A stretch of DNA of 64,000 bases from CAYSCZ01 sp964429655 (GTDB lineage: Bacteria; Bacteroidota; Bacteroidia; Cytophagales; Cyclobacteriaceae): positions 33,133 through 97,132 of the forward strand of contig CAYSCZ010000004.1 of assembly GCA_964429655.1 (NCBI GenBank), in the 5' to 3' direction. Both the position numbers and the translations under genes were made by a program. The notes beneath the pieces were generated by a model that had not been told where the DNA came from, ran no database searches, and saw only the letters and a program-made list of their open reading frames with translations. This document shows, one piece after another, positions 46,294 through 54,703 of the stretch (within the stretch, counting starts at the first letter, position 1; each line of letters begins with the position of its first letter).

Positions 46294-46331
46294 TTTTATT
46301 TTATTTTTAGATAAAAAAAGTTGTTAAAGGT

Positions 46332-46871
46332 TTAATCTTCATTAACATATTCTTCAATTTTTTTAACGGCTAGGTGATAGCTGGTTTTTAACGCACCAAC
46401 GCTAGTCTTAGTAATTTCAGCTATCTCATCAAATTTAAGGTTCTCATAATATTTCATATTGAAAACCAACCTTTGCTTCTCGGGCAACCGTAAGATTGAT
46501 TTCTGTAACTTTTTTTGAATCTCATCACCACTAATATGTGCACTATTATCAATCTTTTCATTGAGTTCTTTATTAGCATCATCCATAGACAGGAAATATC
46601 TCCTTTTTTTCTTGTTTAAAAAATTCAAACATTCATTGGTGGCTATCCGGTAGATCCAGGTAAATAGCCTTGAGTCCTCCCTAAATTTTGAAAGATTCTT
46701 CCAAACCTTAACAAAAACCTCTTGCACAAGGTCATCAGCATCATCATGGTCAACGACCATTTTCCTTATCAACCAATACACCCTTTCCTGGTATTCCCGA
46801 ACCAAAAGGTTGAAACCATAATTCCTGGTCTCCGGATTAGTGATTTTCTCTATTAATTCGCGGTCTTCCAA
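46332..46871 (-). CDS. ECF-subfamily RNA polymerase sigma factor
   Basis: A 179-residue extracytoplasmic-function sigma factor. Region 2 is seen in HDDADDLVQEVFVKVWKNL and FTWIYRIATNECLNFL, region 4 in LRLPEKQRLVFNMKYYENLK and EIAEITKTSVGALKTSYH. The start appears to be TTG; no nearby ATG fits. It is the first gene of a minus-strand chain sigma - anti-sigma - Spy-like - barrel - ligA - small protein - dapA. A palindrome lies between it and the divergent MarR gene. Confidence 0.93.
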   Translation of the reverse strand: MEDRELIEKITNPETRNYGFNLLVREYQERVYWLIRKMVVDHDDADDLVQEVFVKVWKNLSKFREDSRLFTWIYRIATNECLNFLNKKKRRYFLSMDDANKELNEKIDNSAHISGDEIQKKLQKSILRLPEKQRLVFNMKYYENLKFDEIAEITKTSVGALKTSYHLAVKKIEEYVNED

Positions 46872-46908
46872 GCCTATTAAAACTGAATTTACTTCTCAGA
46901 CATGACAT

Positions 46909-46932
46909 TTACATAAAAGTTTAATTATGTAA
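46909..46932. promoter_or_regulatory. Inverted repeat between ECF sigma and MarR genes
   Basis: The arms TTACATAA (46909-46916) and TTATGTAA (46925-46932) form a perfect 8-bp inverted repeat with an 8-bp spacer. The repeat lies 37 bases upstream of the sigma start and 55 bases upstream of the MarR start. MarR proteins bind such repeats, so it is a candidate operator controlling both directions. Confidence 0.5.
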
Positions 46933-46987
46933 GCCATTTTACCTAAGTTTTAACTATTTTAAAATAACTGTCGTTACATTGAACAAT

Positions 46988-47449
46988 ATGGGTATTTCAG
47001 AGGAAATAAAACAAAAAAAATTTAAAAGTGAATTTAATAAAGCCATTGTTAATTTAATTTTCACCAGTAACTGGCTCAATGAACATCACTTCAAGATATT
47101 CAAAAAATATGGACTGACCGTCCCTCAATATAATGTAATGAGGATACTACGAGGCCAGCATCCCCGTCCAGTGACTGTAAACACGATTATAAACAGAATG
47201 CTTGATAGAATGTCCAATGCATCCAGGATTGTTGATAAGCTTGAAAAAAAGAAACTGGTGATCAGGGAACAAAACAAAAACGACAGAAGGGCTGTAGACA
47301 TAATTATATCCGATAAAGGCCTGGATTTACTGAAGCAAATGGATATCGCTATAGACGAATGGGAGTATAAAAACCAAAACCTATCAAATGATGACTATAA
47401 ATTACTTAATCAGCTTCTAGACAAATTAAGGGAACCTAAAGTTCCTTGA
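46988..47449 (+). CDS. MarR-family transcriptional regulator
   Basis: A winged-helix repressor, 153 residues. The HTH region is YGLTVPQYNVMRILRGQ, followed by TVNTIINRMLDRMSNASRIV and the wing KNDRRAVDIIISDKG. The ATG giving MGISEEIKQKKF is chosen over an in-frame TTG three codons upstream. It is divergent from the ECF sigma gene, with the inverted repeat between them. Its last 14 bases overlap the convergent universal stress gene. Ligand unknown. Confidence 0.9.
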   Translation: MGISEEIKQKKFKSEFNKAIVNLIFTSNWLNEHHFKIFKKYGLTVPQYNVMRILRGQHPRPVTVNTIINRMLDRMSNASRIVDKLEKKKLVIREQNKNDRRAVDIIISDKGLDLLKQMDIAIDEWEYKNQNLSNDDYKLLNQLLDKLREPKVP

Positions 47450-48353
47450 GATACTCCAGGATACCGGCGTGTTTTCCTTTAGGCCTGATCACAAAAACTG
47501 GAATATCAGTTTCAAGCTGGATCAGCCTTTCTGCTTTACTTCCGATGAATATTGCAGTGGTAGCGGTTCTGCCAAGTGCCCCTACAATGACCATATCAAC
47601 ATTTTCGTCAGAGGCCTTTTGGTAGATCGAACCAATTACATCATCGTCTCTATCAAGAGTGAGTTGGGCCTTTACATTGTAACCTTTGGTATCAATCCTC
47701 TTAAGAAACCGCTCAAAGTCCCTCCTGGCATTTCCCATCATGATATCTCCAAATTCCTCAAAAGACTTTCCTGTGTAGTGATATCCTGACGGCACCTGGT
47801 AAACATTTTGAGCAATGATTTCCATTGAAGGATTATTGTTTTTTGCCATCATGAGCGCTACTTCAAACGCTTTCTTGGAATAATCAGAAAAATCAATTGG
47901 AACCAACATTTTATCAAACTTAATTTTTGTGTTGTGGGGTTTAATCAATAATGAACATCCTGCCCTTCTGGCCAAACGGTTCACCAATACCCCTGCCAAT
48001 TTCGAAGGTTTACGACCAAGAATAATAAGATCAACATCTTCTTGCGAGGCAAATTTCATGATCCGCTTGGTCGCCTGGCCTTGTCTTACTTCATAGTTGA
48101 TTTCAATACCATCCGGAAATATATATTTTTCAACATTAGACTTCATCTGCTTTTTACGTTCTTCAAGAGCATTATCGAGCAACTTTGGAAACTCGCGTTC
48201 CAATTCTGCGGGGACATTGAAGTCCCTTATAATGTTTACAAAATATATGTGTGTGGACTTTGCGATTTGTGCAAAGGTTATCGACGTTTGAATAAGATCA
48301 TGATCTACATCAGATTGGTCTAGCCCTACGAGTAATTTCTTAAACTGAACCAT
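47436..48353 (-). CDS. Tandem universal stress protein
   Basis: A 305-residue protein made of two UspA domains. Domain 1 begins FKKLLVGLDQSDVD and domain 2 begins FDKMLVPIDFSDYSKKAFEV. The second domain has a complete ATP-binding G-x2-G-x9-G-S pattern in GALGRTATTAIFIGS; the first is less canonical. Its 3' end overlaps the convergent MarR gene. A short repeat GTATTA/TAATAC lies upstream at 48385-48401. Confidence 0.93.
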   Translation of the reverse strand: MVQFKKLLVGLDQSDVDHDLIQTSITFAQIAKSTHIYFVNIIRDFNVPAELEREFPKLLDNALEERKKQMKSNVEKYIFPDGIEINYEVRQGQATKRIMKFASQEDVDLIILGRKPSKLAGVLVNRLARRAGCSLLIKPHNTKIKFDKMLVPIDFSDYSKKAFEVALMMAKNNNPSMEIIAQNVYQVPSGYHYTGKSFEEFGDIMMGNARRDFERFLKRIDTKGYNVKAQLTLDRDDDVIGSIYQKASDENVDMVIVGALGRTATTAIFIGSKAERLIQLETDIPVFVIRPKGKHAGILEYLKEL

Positions 48354-48479
48354 TTAAGTATTTATTTTCAGCCGTAAAATTAGTGTATTATTAGTTAATA
48401 CCTAAAGGCAATTATTGGAAAAGAAATCAGAATATAATTTTTTAATTTATCATAATTTAAGGATCATGGTTTAATGAAT

Positions 48480-48505
48480 TTTCAAAAATCAGTTCATTTT
48501 TGAAA
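48480..48505 (-). terminator. Terminator-like hairpin after the aminotransferase gene
   Basis: A perfect 10-bp stem (TTTCAAAAAT/ATTTTTGAAA, 6-nt loop) lies immediately past the serC-like stop on the minus strand. It is AT-rich and lacks a long T run, so termination is only probable. Confidence 0.4.
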
Positions 48506-48506
48506 T

Positions 48507-49592
48507 TTAATTTTGATATCTTTTAATTTCATCTACCAGGAATCCGATCTGCTCTTTTGAGTGGGCAGGAAAGTTAGCCACCCTAATATGCTTTGATTTA
48601 TATTGACCATATCCCGAACCGATAATCAGGCTGTTGTTTGATAAATGATCAATTAAAGCTTTAGATCCATTTTGTACAACAGCGACTATCACTGTCTTTG
48701 ATCTGTTATTTTTTTCCTTAATGAATGGTTCCAAACTGTCTAGTTCATTAATCAACTGATATAAAATTGCTGATTTGGCATTGATCTCTTTTTGGATATT
48801 TTCCAGGCCACGATTAAGCATATCCTTTACCACTTCATTAAGCAAGAAAATTGCTAATACGTTGGGTGTCTCCGGTGTTTGATTCTTTGATCCTGATCTT
48901 ACCAACGAGGGAATGGAATGATAGGAACCTGCTGAAAATCCTTTTGATATTTTCTCTTCTGCCAGGTTCCTGCACCTGTCATTAAAAAACCAAACGCCGA
49001 GACCAGCAGGTAATCCAAAACATTTCTGGACCGATAAATAAGCGGTATCTATAGCAGAAAAATCCAATGCAACACCCGGTAAAGAACTCACACAATCAAC
49101 TGCCAGGACTTTTTCAGGGTACCTGTTCCTTAATTTATTTATCGCATCCGCGGGAAAATTAAACCCTATGCTGGTTTCATTTTGGGTTGCTGCAATTAGC
49201 TCTACAGCCCCATCAAGTTCAATTGCATCTAAATCAAAAGGTTGACCGTCACCCACTGTCAGATGAAGGGCCTGAAACCCCAGGGCGTTAGAAATATCAA
49301 AAAAACGTTTCGAAAATGAACCATTAATAAAATGAAAGGATGACTTTGTGACCAAATTCTGTAGTAACCTTTCCCAGATTTCAGTGGCTGAGCCAGTAAA
49401 TGCTATGTGATAATGATCTGGTAATTTGAGCAGGTTTCTTAATCCTTCGGTAGTTTCTTTAAATATTGATTTAAATGCACTACTCCTATGGGATATTGAT
49501 GGAACATTTTCTGACAATGCTTTTTTGATAAATAATTCTACGCCTGGGTATAACTGCGTAGGCCCGGGGGTGAAAAAGAACTTTTTTGACAT
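48507..49592 (-). CDS. serC: Class V aminotransferase, phosphoserine aminotransferase-like
   Basis: Converts 3-phosphohydroxypyruvate and glutamate to phosphoserine, by inference. The 361-residue PLP enzyme of fold type I, class V begins FFFTPGPTQLYPGV. The Schiff-base lysine is likely in AYLSVQKCFGLPAGLGV and the cofactor loop in AFTGSATEIWERLL. The gene lies 2 bases after the fused serB-serA gene, which strongly supports a serine-pathway role. It is divergent from classical E. coli SerC and resembles the class V group that also includes alanine-glyoxylate aminotransferases. Confidence 0.8.
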   Translation of the reverse strand: MSKKFFFTPGPTQLYPGVELFIKKALSENVPSISHRSSAFKSIFKETTEGLRNLLKLPDHYHIAFTGSATEIWERLLQNLVTKSSFHFINGSFSKRFFDISNALGFQALHLTVGDGQPFDLDAIELDGAVELIAATQNETSIGFNFPADAINKLRNRYPEKVLAVDCVSSLPGVALDFSAIDTAYLSVQKCFGLPAGLGVWFFNDRCRNLAEEKISKGFSAGSYHSIPSLVRSGSKNQTPETPNVLAIFLLNEVVKDMLNRGLENIQKEINAKSAILYQLINELDSLEPFIKEKNNRSKTVIVAVVQNGSKALIDHLSNNSLIIGSGYGQYKSKHIRVANFPAHSKEQIGFLVDEIKRYQN

Positions 49593-49594
49593 AA

Positions 49595-51487
49595 TTAATA
49601 TAATACTCTTACACGGATCGTGCTTTCAATTGACTTTAGGTCTTTAACTACTTCCTCTGGGTAGTCTTTGTTTATGTCTGTAATCACGTAACCAATGTGT
49701 TCGTTTGTTTTAAGATATTGACCCGCAATGTTTATTTCGTGCTTAGCCAATACCTGATTTATTTTGGCTAAAACGCCGGGGTTATTTGTATGAACATGTA
49801 TAAATCTATGCGCATTTACTAACTCCGGCAATGTCAAATTAGGAAAATTCACACTATTGGTGGTATTGCCGCTATTTATGTAATCCATAATACGATTTGG
49901 CACAAATTCAGCTATATTTTCCTGGGCTTCCTGGGTGCTGCCACCAATATGAGGACTTAGAATTGTATTAGGCAATCCTTTTAATTCGGAAACAAACCCT
50001 TCGGCATTGCTATAGGGCTCTTTTGGGAATACATCTACAGCACACCCTCTGATTTTACCACCCGCTATACTATCCCTCAGGGCCTGGATATCCACCACAT
50101 GACCCCGGCTTAAATTAATGAATATTGAACCATGCTTCATAAGGTCAAATTCCTTTTTACCAAAAATATTTTCATTCTCCCTTCTTCCGTCAACATGGAG
50201 GGTCACTACATCAACCATCTTTAATAGCTCCTGCATTTTGCTGCACTTCACGGCGTTTCCAAGCGCAAGCTTTTCTTCAATATCATAGTAGTAGACTTTC
50301 ATACCCATAGACTCCGCCAGGACAGAAAGTTGGGACCCAATATTTCCATAACCGACGATGCCAAGTTTTTTTCCTCTTATCTCATTGCTACCTGATGCTG
50401 ACTTCTGCCATATTCCTTCATGCATTTTTCGAATCTTGTCTGGTAGGTTTCTCATAAGCATAATAATGTTACCAATTACCAGTTCAACCACTGACCGTGT
50501 ATTGCTAAAGGGTGCATTAAAAACAGCGACACCATTTTCCACGGCCTTTGTTAAATCAATTTGATTTGTACCAATACAAAAAGCGCCTACAGCCAATAAT
50601 CTTTTCGCATTATCAATTACTTTGGCGGTTACCTGGGTTTTAGAGCGTATACACAGGATGCTTACATCCTTTATTTTTTCAATGAGTTCTTCCTCTGATA
50701 AACCTTTTGGGTGAATTTCAATATTATAGCCCTCATTTTTCAATATTTCTATACCCTTTTTATGAATATTTTCCAGTATTAAGACCTTTATCCTGTTTTT
50801 AGGATATGATAAAGCCCTGGTCATTTTATGTTGATACAAAAATTCATCCAAGGATGGTAAAATGTGGTCAGCATTAACCAACACATTGTCCCTGGAAACA
50901 TTTTCAGTAAAAGCATAAAACTTTTTTGCAAATCCTTCTTTTTTGATTTCATAATCGGTGTACCCATCACCAATCACAAAGATTTCACCTTCAAGGTTCA
51001 ACGACTTAATTAATTCAGGCTTTCCTTTATTATTGGATAACAGATTATCTTCATTAAAACCAATGATGTTTCCGTGTTCATTAAATCTAAAGTTATTGGC
51101 ATGGACACGGCGCTCTAAGATACCATATTCACTTACCACAGGAATTATAAAATCTTTAAACCCATTGGAAATAATGTAGATATGGTCAGCATATTCTTTC
51201 AAGAATTCTTTATTTCTTTTAAAGGATGTGGAAACATGGTTCTTTAGTTGAACAATAAGTTCATCCAAATGATGTCGATTAGCTTTTAGTAATTTGATTC
51301 TTTCATCCAATGACTCACGAAAGGAAAGTTTACCTTCCATTCCTTTATTGGTGATTTCTACAATATCATTTAAAATCTCGTCTTTATAAGGATTATTGGC
51401 AAGAGATATCTCCCCTAATAAATCCAATGCCTCCACCTTAGAGAAAGTGCTATCAAAATCTATTACTAAATTTTTTGTTTCTGACAT
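49595..51487 (-). CDS. serA: Fused phosphoserine phosphatase-phosphoglycerate dehydrogenase
   Basis: Two enzymes in one 630-residue chain. Residues 1 to about 215 are a HAD phosphatase with motif I DFDSTF (D10, D12), motif II S107 (IISNGF), motif III K156 (KGKPELI) and motif IV GDGYTDYE; this is the SerB-like half. From about residue 233 follows a D-3-phosphoglycerate dehydrogenase with the NAD site GIVGYGNIGSQ and the catalytic histidine in SPHIGGSTQEA. A C-terminal ACT domain (about 560-630) could bind serine. With the adjacent serC-like gene, all three steps from 3-phosphoglycerate to serine are encoded here. Confidence 0.92.
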   Translation of the reverse strand: MSETKNLVIDFDSTFSKVEALDLLGEISLANNPYKDEILNDIVEITNKGMEGKLSFRESLDERIKLLKANRHHLDELIVQLKNHVSTSFKRNKEFLKEYADHIYIISNGFKDFIIPVVSEYGILERRVHANNFRFNEHGNIIGFNEDNLLSNNKGKPELIKSLNLEGEIFVIGDGYTDYEIKKEGFAKKFYAFTENVSRDNVLVNADHILPSLDEFLYQHKMTRALSYPKNRIKVLILENIHKKGIEILKNEGYNIEIHPKGLSEEELIEKIKDVSILCIRSKTQVTAKVIDNAKRLLAVGAFCIGTNQIDLTKAVENGVAVFNAPFSNTRSVVELVIGNIIMLMRNLPDKIRKMHEGIWQKSASGSNEIRGKKLGIVGYGNIGSQLSVLAESMGMKVYYYDIEEKLALGNAVKCSKMQELLKMVDVVTLHVDGRRENENIFGKKEFDLMKHGSIFINLSRGHVVDIQALRDSIAGGKIRGCAVDVFPKEPYSNAEGFVSELKGLPNTILSPHIGGSTQEAQENIAEFVPNRIMDYINSGNTTNSVNFPNLTLPELVNAHRFIHVHTNNPGVLAKINQVLAKHEINIAGQYLKTNEHIGYVITDINKDYPEEVVKDLKSIESTIRVRVLY

Positions 51488-51531
51488 ATTCTGATTGAGT
51501 TTAACCCCTCAAAATTGAGAAATTAAATTCT

Positions 51532-51554
51532 ATATCCTATAAGCTTTAGGATAT
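51532..51554. repeat. Inverted repeat between serA and thyA
   Basis: The arms ATATCCTA and TAGGATAT flank a 7-nt loop. The repeat lies 45 bases upstream of the serB-serA start and 69 bases downstream of thyA on the same strand. It could be a weak terminator of thyA or an operator for serA. No T tract follows. Confidence 0.4.
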
Positions 51555-51622
51555 TATAAAAGAATATAAATTTCCTCAATCATTTAGGAAGAATAGATGC
51601 CCCGTTATTTTGGCGGCTGGCC

Positions 51623-52417
51623 TTACACTGCTACCTCAGCTTTGATGTGTGGGTGAGGATCATAGCCTTTTAATTCAAAATCTTCATACTTAAAATCAAA
51701 TATGTTGTTGACTTCAGGGTTCAGGTACATTACCGGCCTTTTCCTTGGTTCACGAGTAAGTTGCAACCTGGCCTGATCTAAATGATTAAGATAAAGGTGG
51801 GCATCCCCAAACGTATGAATGAACTCACCGGGACTTAGATCACAAACCTTAGCGATCATCAAGGTCAGCAATGCGTAGGAAGCAATATTAAAAGGGACCC
51901 CCAAAAATATATCTGCACTTCTTTGATAAAGCTGGCATGAAAGCTTTCCCTGAGCTACATAAAACTGAAATAAAGTATGACATGGTGGCAGCGCCATTTG
52001 ATCCAGATCCCCTACATTCCAGGCACTTACAATCAAACGCCTTGAGTTTGGATTATTTTTTATTTGATCGATGAGTTGCGTTATTTGATCAACTTTTTTC
52101 CCACTGGATGATGGCCAACTACGCCATTGAATGCCATATATCGGTCCAAGATCACCATTGTCATCTGCCCACGCATCCCAGATGGTGACCTTATTATCGC
52201 GCAAATACTTAATATTTTGATCCCCCTTTAAAAACCACAGCAATTCATGGATGATAGACCTTAGGTGGACCTTTTTGGTAGTCACCAGGGGAAACCCTTC
52301 CTGAAGATCTAAACGCATCTGATAACCAAATATGCTGATGGTTCCGACACCGGTCCTATCTTCCTTTTTTACACCGTTTTCCAGCACATGCTTCATCAAA
52401 TCCAGGTATTGCTTCAT
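51623..52417 (-). CDS. thyA: Thymidylate synthase
   Basis: Methylates dUMP to dTMP with methylenetetrahydrofolate. The catalytic cysteine is C146 in ALPPCHTLFQFYV, and the folate and dUMP contacts RRLIVSAWNV and QRSADIFLGVPFN are present. The 264-residue length equals that of E. coli ThyA. No folA is adjacent. The serB-serA gene lies 135 bases downstream on the same strand. Serine supplies the one-carbon unit, a functional match but not proof of a joint transcript. Confidence 0.97.
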   Translation of the reverse strand: MKQYLDLMKHVLENGVKKEDRTGVGTISIFGYQMRLDLQEGFPLVTTKKVHLRSIIHELLWFLKGDQNIKYLRDNKVTIWDAWADDNGDLGPIYGIQWRSWPSSSGKKVDQITQLIDQIKNNPNSRRLIVSAWNVGDLDQMALPPCHTLFQFYVAQGKLSCQLYQRSADIFLGVPFNIASYALLTLMIAKVCDLSPGEFIHTFGDAHLYLNHLDQARLQLTREPRKRPVMYLNPEVNNIFDFKYEDFELKGYDPHPHIKAEVAV

Positions 52418-52507
52418 GTCTTTCTTTTATAATTCAATAAAATTATCGGTAGCTTTAACATGTAAAGTTAAGTATAGCAGTAAATCTTTTCTTCCAAATC
52501 CACCAAA

Positions 52508-54703
52508 TTGATTCCTCTTCTCAAAACAAAGGCACATAAAGTCTTAATCATCGCGTTTCTTTCCCTGACATCAATAGTGTTGATATCTCAGCTGCCCAAT
52601 ATCAAATTTGACTACAACCTGCAAAACCTTTTCCCGGCCGAAGACCCTGACTTACAATTTTATCTGGAGCACAAAGAAATATTCGGCTATGACAATGATT
52701 ACCTGCTGATCGGTATCAAAAATAAAGGATCACTGCTGGATACGGCTTTTCTTCAAAAGGTTAATCAGCTGACAAAACAGTTATCCGCGTTCCAATCTAT
52801 TGAAAAAGTCTACTCACCGACACAATTAAAGAAAGTACTATCCACCCCAACCGGATTGATTGGGGTTCCACTGTTGCATATTTCAAACCCTGAAAAACTA
52901 AAAAATGACAGCCTTAAAATCCATAAAAATAAATTCTACAAGGCTTTTTTCAATTTTAAAAGAAATGCATTAAAAATAGGGGTCAAACATGCTCATTTCG
53001 AGAGAAAAGATCAATCGGATAAGCTGGTAAGTAAAATTGAGCATAGTATCTCTTTGGTTGGTTTCGAAGACTACTACCTGGCAGGAAAAGCCAAAGCACA
53101 AAAAGTATTTATTGGTTTACTGGAAAGTGAATTCGCACTTTTTTTAGCTATCGGACTGGTTATCATACTTACTTTTCTAATCTTCGTATTTAGGAACTGG
53201 CGTTATGTGTTAATCCCCTTTATTATTATCGGGTTATGCATCAGTTGGACTATCGGGATTATGATTATGTCCGAGAGTTCTTTCACTATAATCACTTCAT
53301 TGATACCCACGATCCTGCTGATTATTGGCACGTCGGATGTAATTCATTTTTTCTCCGCAAACTTTAATGACAATGAAAAAGAATTTGGTGAAGTGATGGT
53401 TTCTACATTCCTGACCTCCATAACCACAGCCATTGGATTCTTATCCCTGTTATTTATTAACAATCAGTTAATTCAAAAAATGGGGTTTTTCACCGCCCTG
53501 GGCGTACTGATTGCATACCTGATAACATTACTTGTGGTTTCTCTAACCATCAACCCTTTTAAAAAAGTTAAACCGATTGCATGGACTACTTTCAATTTTG
53601 GAGTCTTATTAGTTTGGTGCGTCAGATTTAAAAAATGGATAGTTGTAACTGTTATAGTTATCACGGTAATTGCCATTAATGGTGTCTTAAACATCCAATT
53701 TGATGCCTACCTGATTGAAGATCTACCCAGTAACAATAAAGTAAAACAGGATTTTACGTTCTTTGATGAGGCTTTTGGAGGAAGTAAACCATGGGAAATG
53801 GCTATTTGGAGCAAAGACTCTGGCAACGTTTATAATTTATCAAATATCAGGGCACTTAAATCGATACATCAATTCCTAAGCAGCAAAGGTTTTTCAAACA
53901 TCCTATCGCCATATTCTGCCTACAGGATTGCTTATGAGGCAAAAAAGCTCACCAAAGATTTTGATATTAATAAAGATAATTTCCGGAGCCTGACGAGAAC
54001 GGTCCGGAAAATAGGCCGGTATGGCATCATGCCAGAAATAATAAATCCATCAAATGACTATGCAAGGGTAACCGCTTTCATACCCGAATGGGGTTCCAAA
54101 AAAACAATATACATGAATGAAAAAATCGAACAATTCATTCAATCTAATTGCCCACAATTAAATTTCAGAATAACCGGAACCACACTGTTGATAGATAAAA
54201 CCCACCATATGCTTTCCTCGGATCTAATTAATGGATTAATAGTAGCTATTATTTTAGTAGGGTTGATTGGAATATTGGTTTTTAAAACCTGGAAAGCTTT
54301 TATTTTATTACTAATTCCTAATGTATTACCATTGGTAATCATTGCGTCCATTATGGGCTTTATGGGCATATCCATTCAGTTAACTACTGCAATTATATTT
54401 GCAACATCGTTTGGAATAGCCGTTGATGACACCATTCATTTTTGCAGTAAATTTTTTATTAAGCGAAATAAAGGGATGTCAACAATTTGGTCCTTAAAAG
54501 CATCTCTGCAATCAACAGGAAAAGCAATGACCTTAACCACAATAATATTGATGTCTGGTTTTTCTGTGTTTTGTTTCTCAACTTTCGGTGCCACTTTTTA
54601 CGTAGGCTTATTTATCTCTTTAACCCTGCTAATCGCTTTGTTGATAGATCTGACGTTGTTACCGTTGTTAATTTTATTATTATTTCCCAATCAATCTAAA
54701 TGA
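52508..54703 (+). CDS. RND-superfamily exporter (MMPL/HAE3-like)
   Basis: An inner-membrane transporter with 12 predicted helices in 731 residues. After the first helix, a periplasmic loop extends to about residue 200, followed by six helices. A second periplasmic domain covers about 400-565, then five more helices. The helix GIAVDDTIHFCSKFF contains the paired Asp of the RND proton relay. No acriflavine-type docking domain is seen, so this is the smaller MMPL/HAE3 class moving lipids or hopanoids rather than drugs. The start is TTG. It overlaps the glycosidase gene as ATGA. Confidence 0.87.
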   Translation: MIPLLKTKAHKVLIIAFLSLTSIVLISQLPNIKFDYNLQNLFPAEDPDLQFYLEHKEIFGYDNDYLLIGIKNKGSLLDTAFLQKVNQLTKQLSAFQSIEKVYSPTQLKKVLSTPTGLIGVPLLHISNPEKLKNDSLKIHKNKFYKAFFNFKRNALKIGVKHAHFERKDQSDKLVSKIEHSISLVGFEDYYLAGKAKAQKVFIGLLESEFALFLAIGLVIILTFLIFVFRNWRYVLIPFIIIGLCISWTIGIMIMSESSFTIITSLIPTILLIIGTSDVIHFFSANFNDNEKEFGEVMVSTFLTSITTAIGFLSLLFINNQLIQKMGFFTALGVLIAYLITLLVVSLTINPFKKVKPIAWTTFNFGVLLVWCVRFKKWIVVTVIVITVIAINGVLNIQFDAYLIEDLPSNNKVKQDFTFFDEAFGGSKPWEMAIWSKDSGNVYNLSNIRALKSIHQFLSSKGFSNILSPYSAYRIAYEAKKLTKDFDINKDNFRSLTRTVRKIGRYGIMPEIINPSNDYARVTAFIPEWGSKKTIYMNEKIEQFIQSNCPQLNFRITGTTLLIDKTHHMLSSDLINGLIVAIILVGLIGILVFKTWKAFILLLIPNVLPLVIIASIMGFMGISIQLTTAIIFATSFGIAVDDTIHFCSKFFIKRNKGMSTIWSLKASLQSTGKAMTLTTIILMSGFSVFCFSTFGATFYVGLFISLTLLIALLIDLTLLPLLILLLFPNQSK

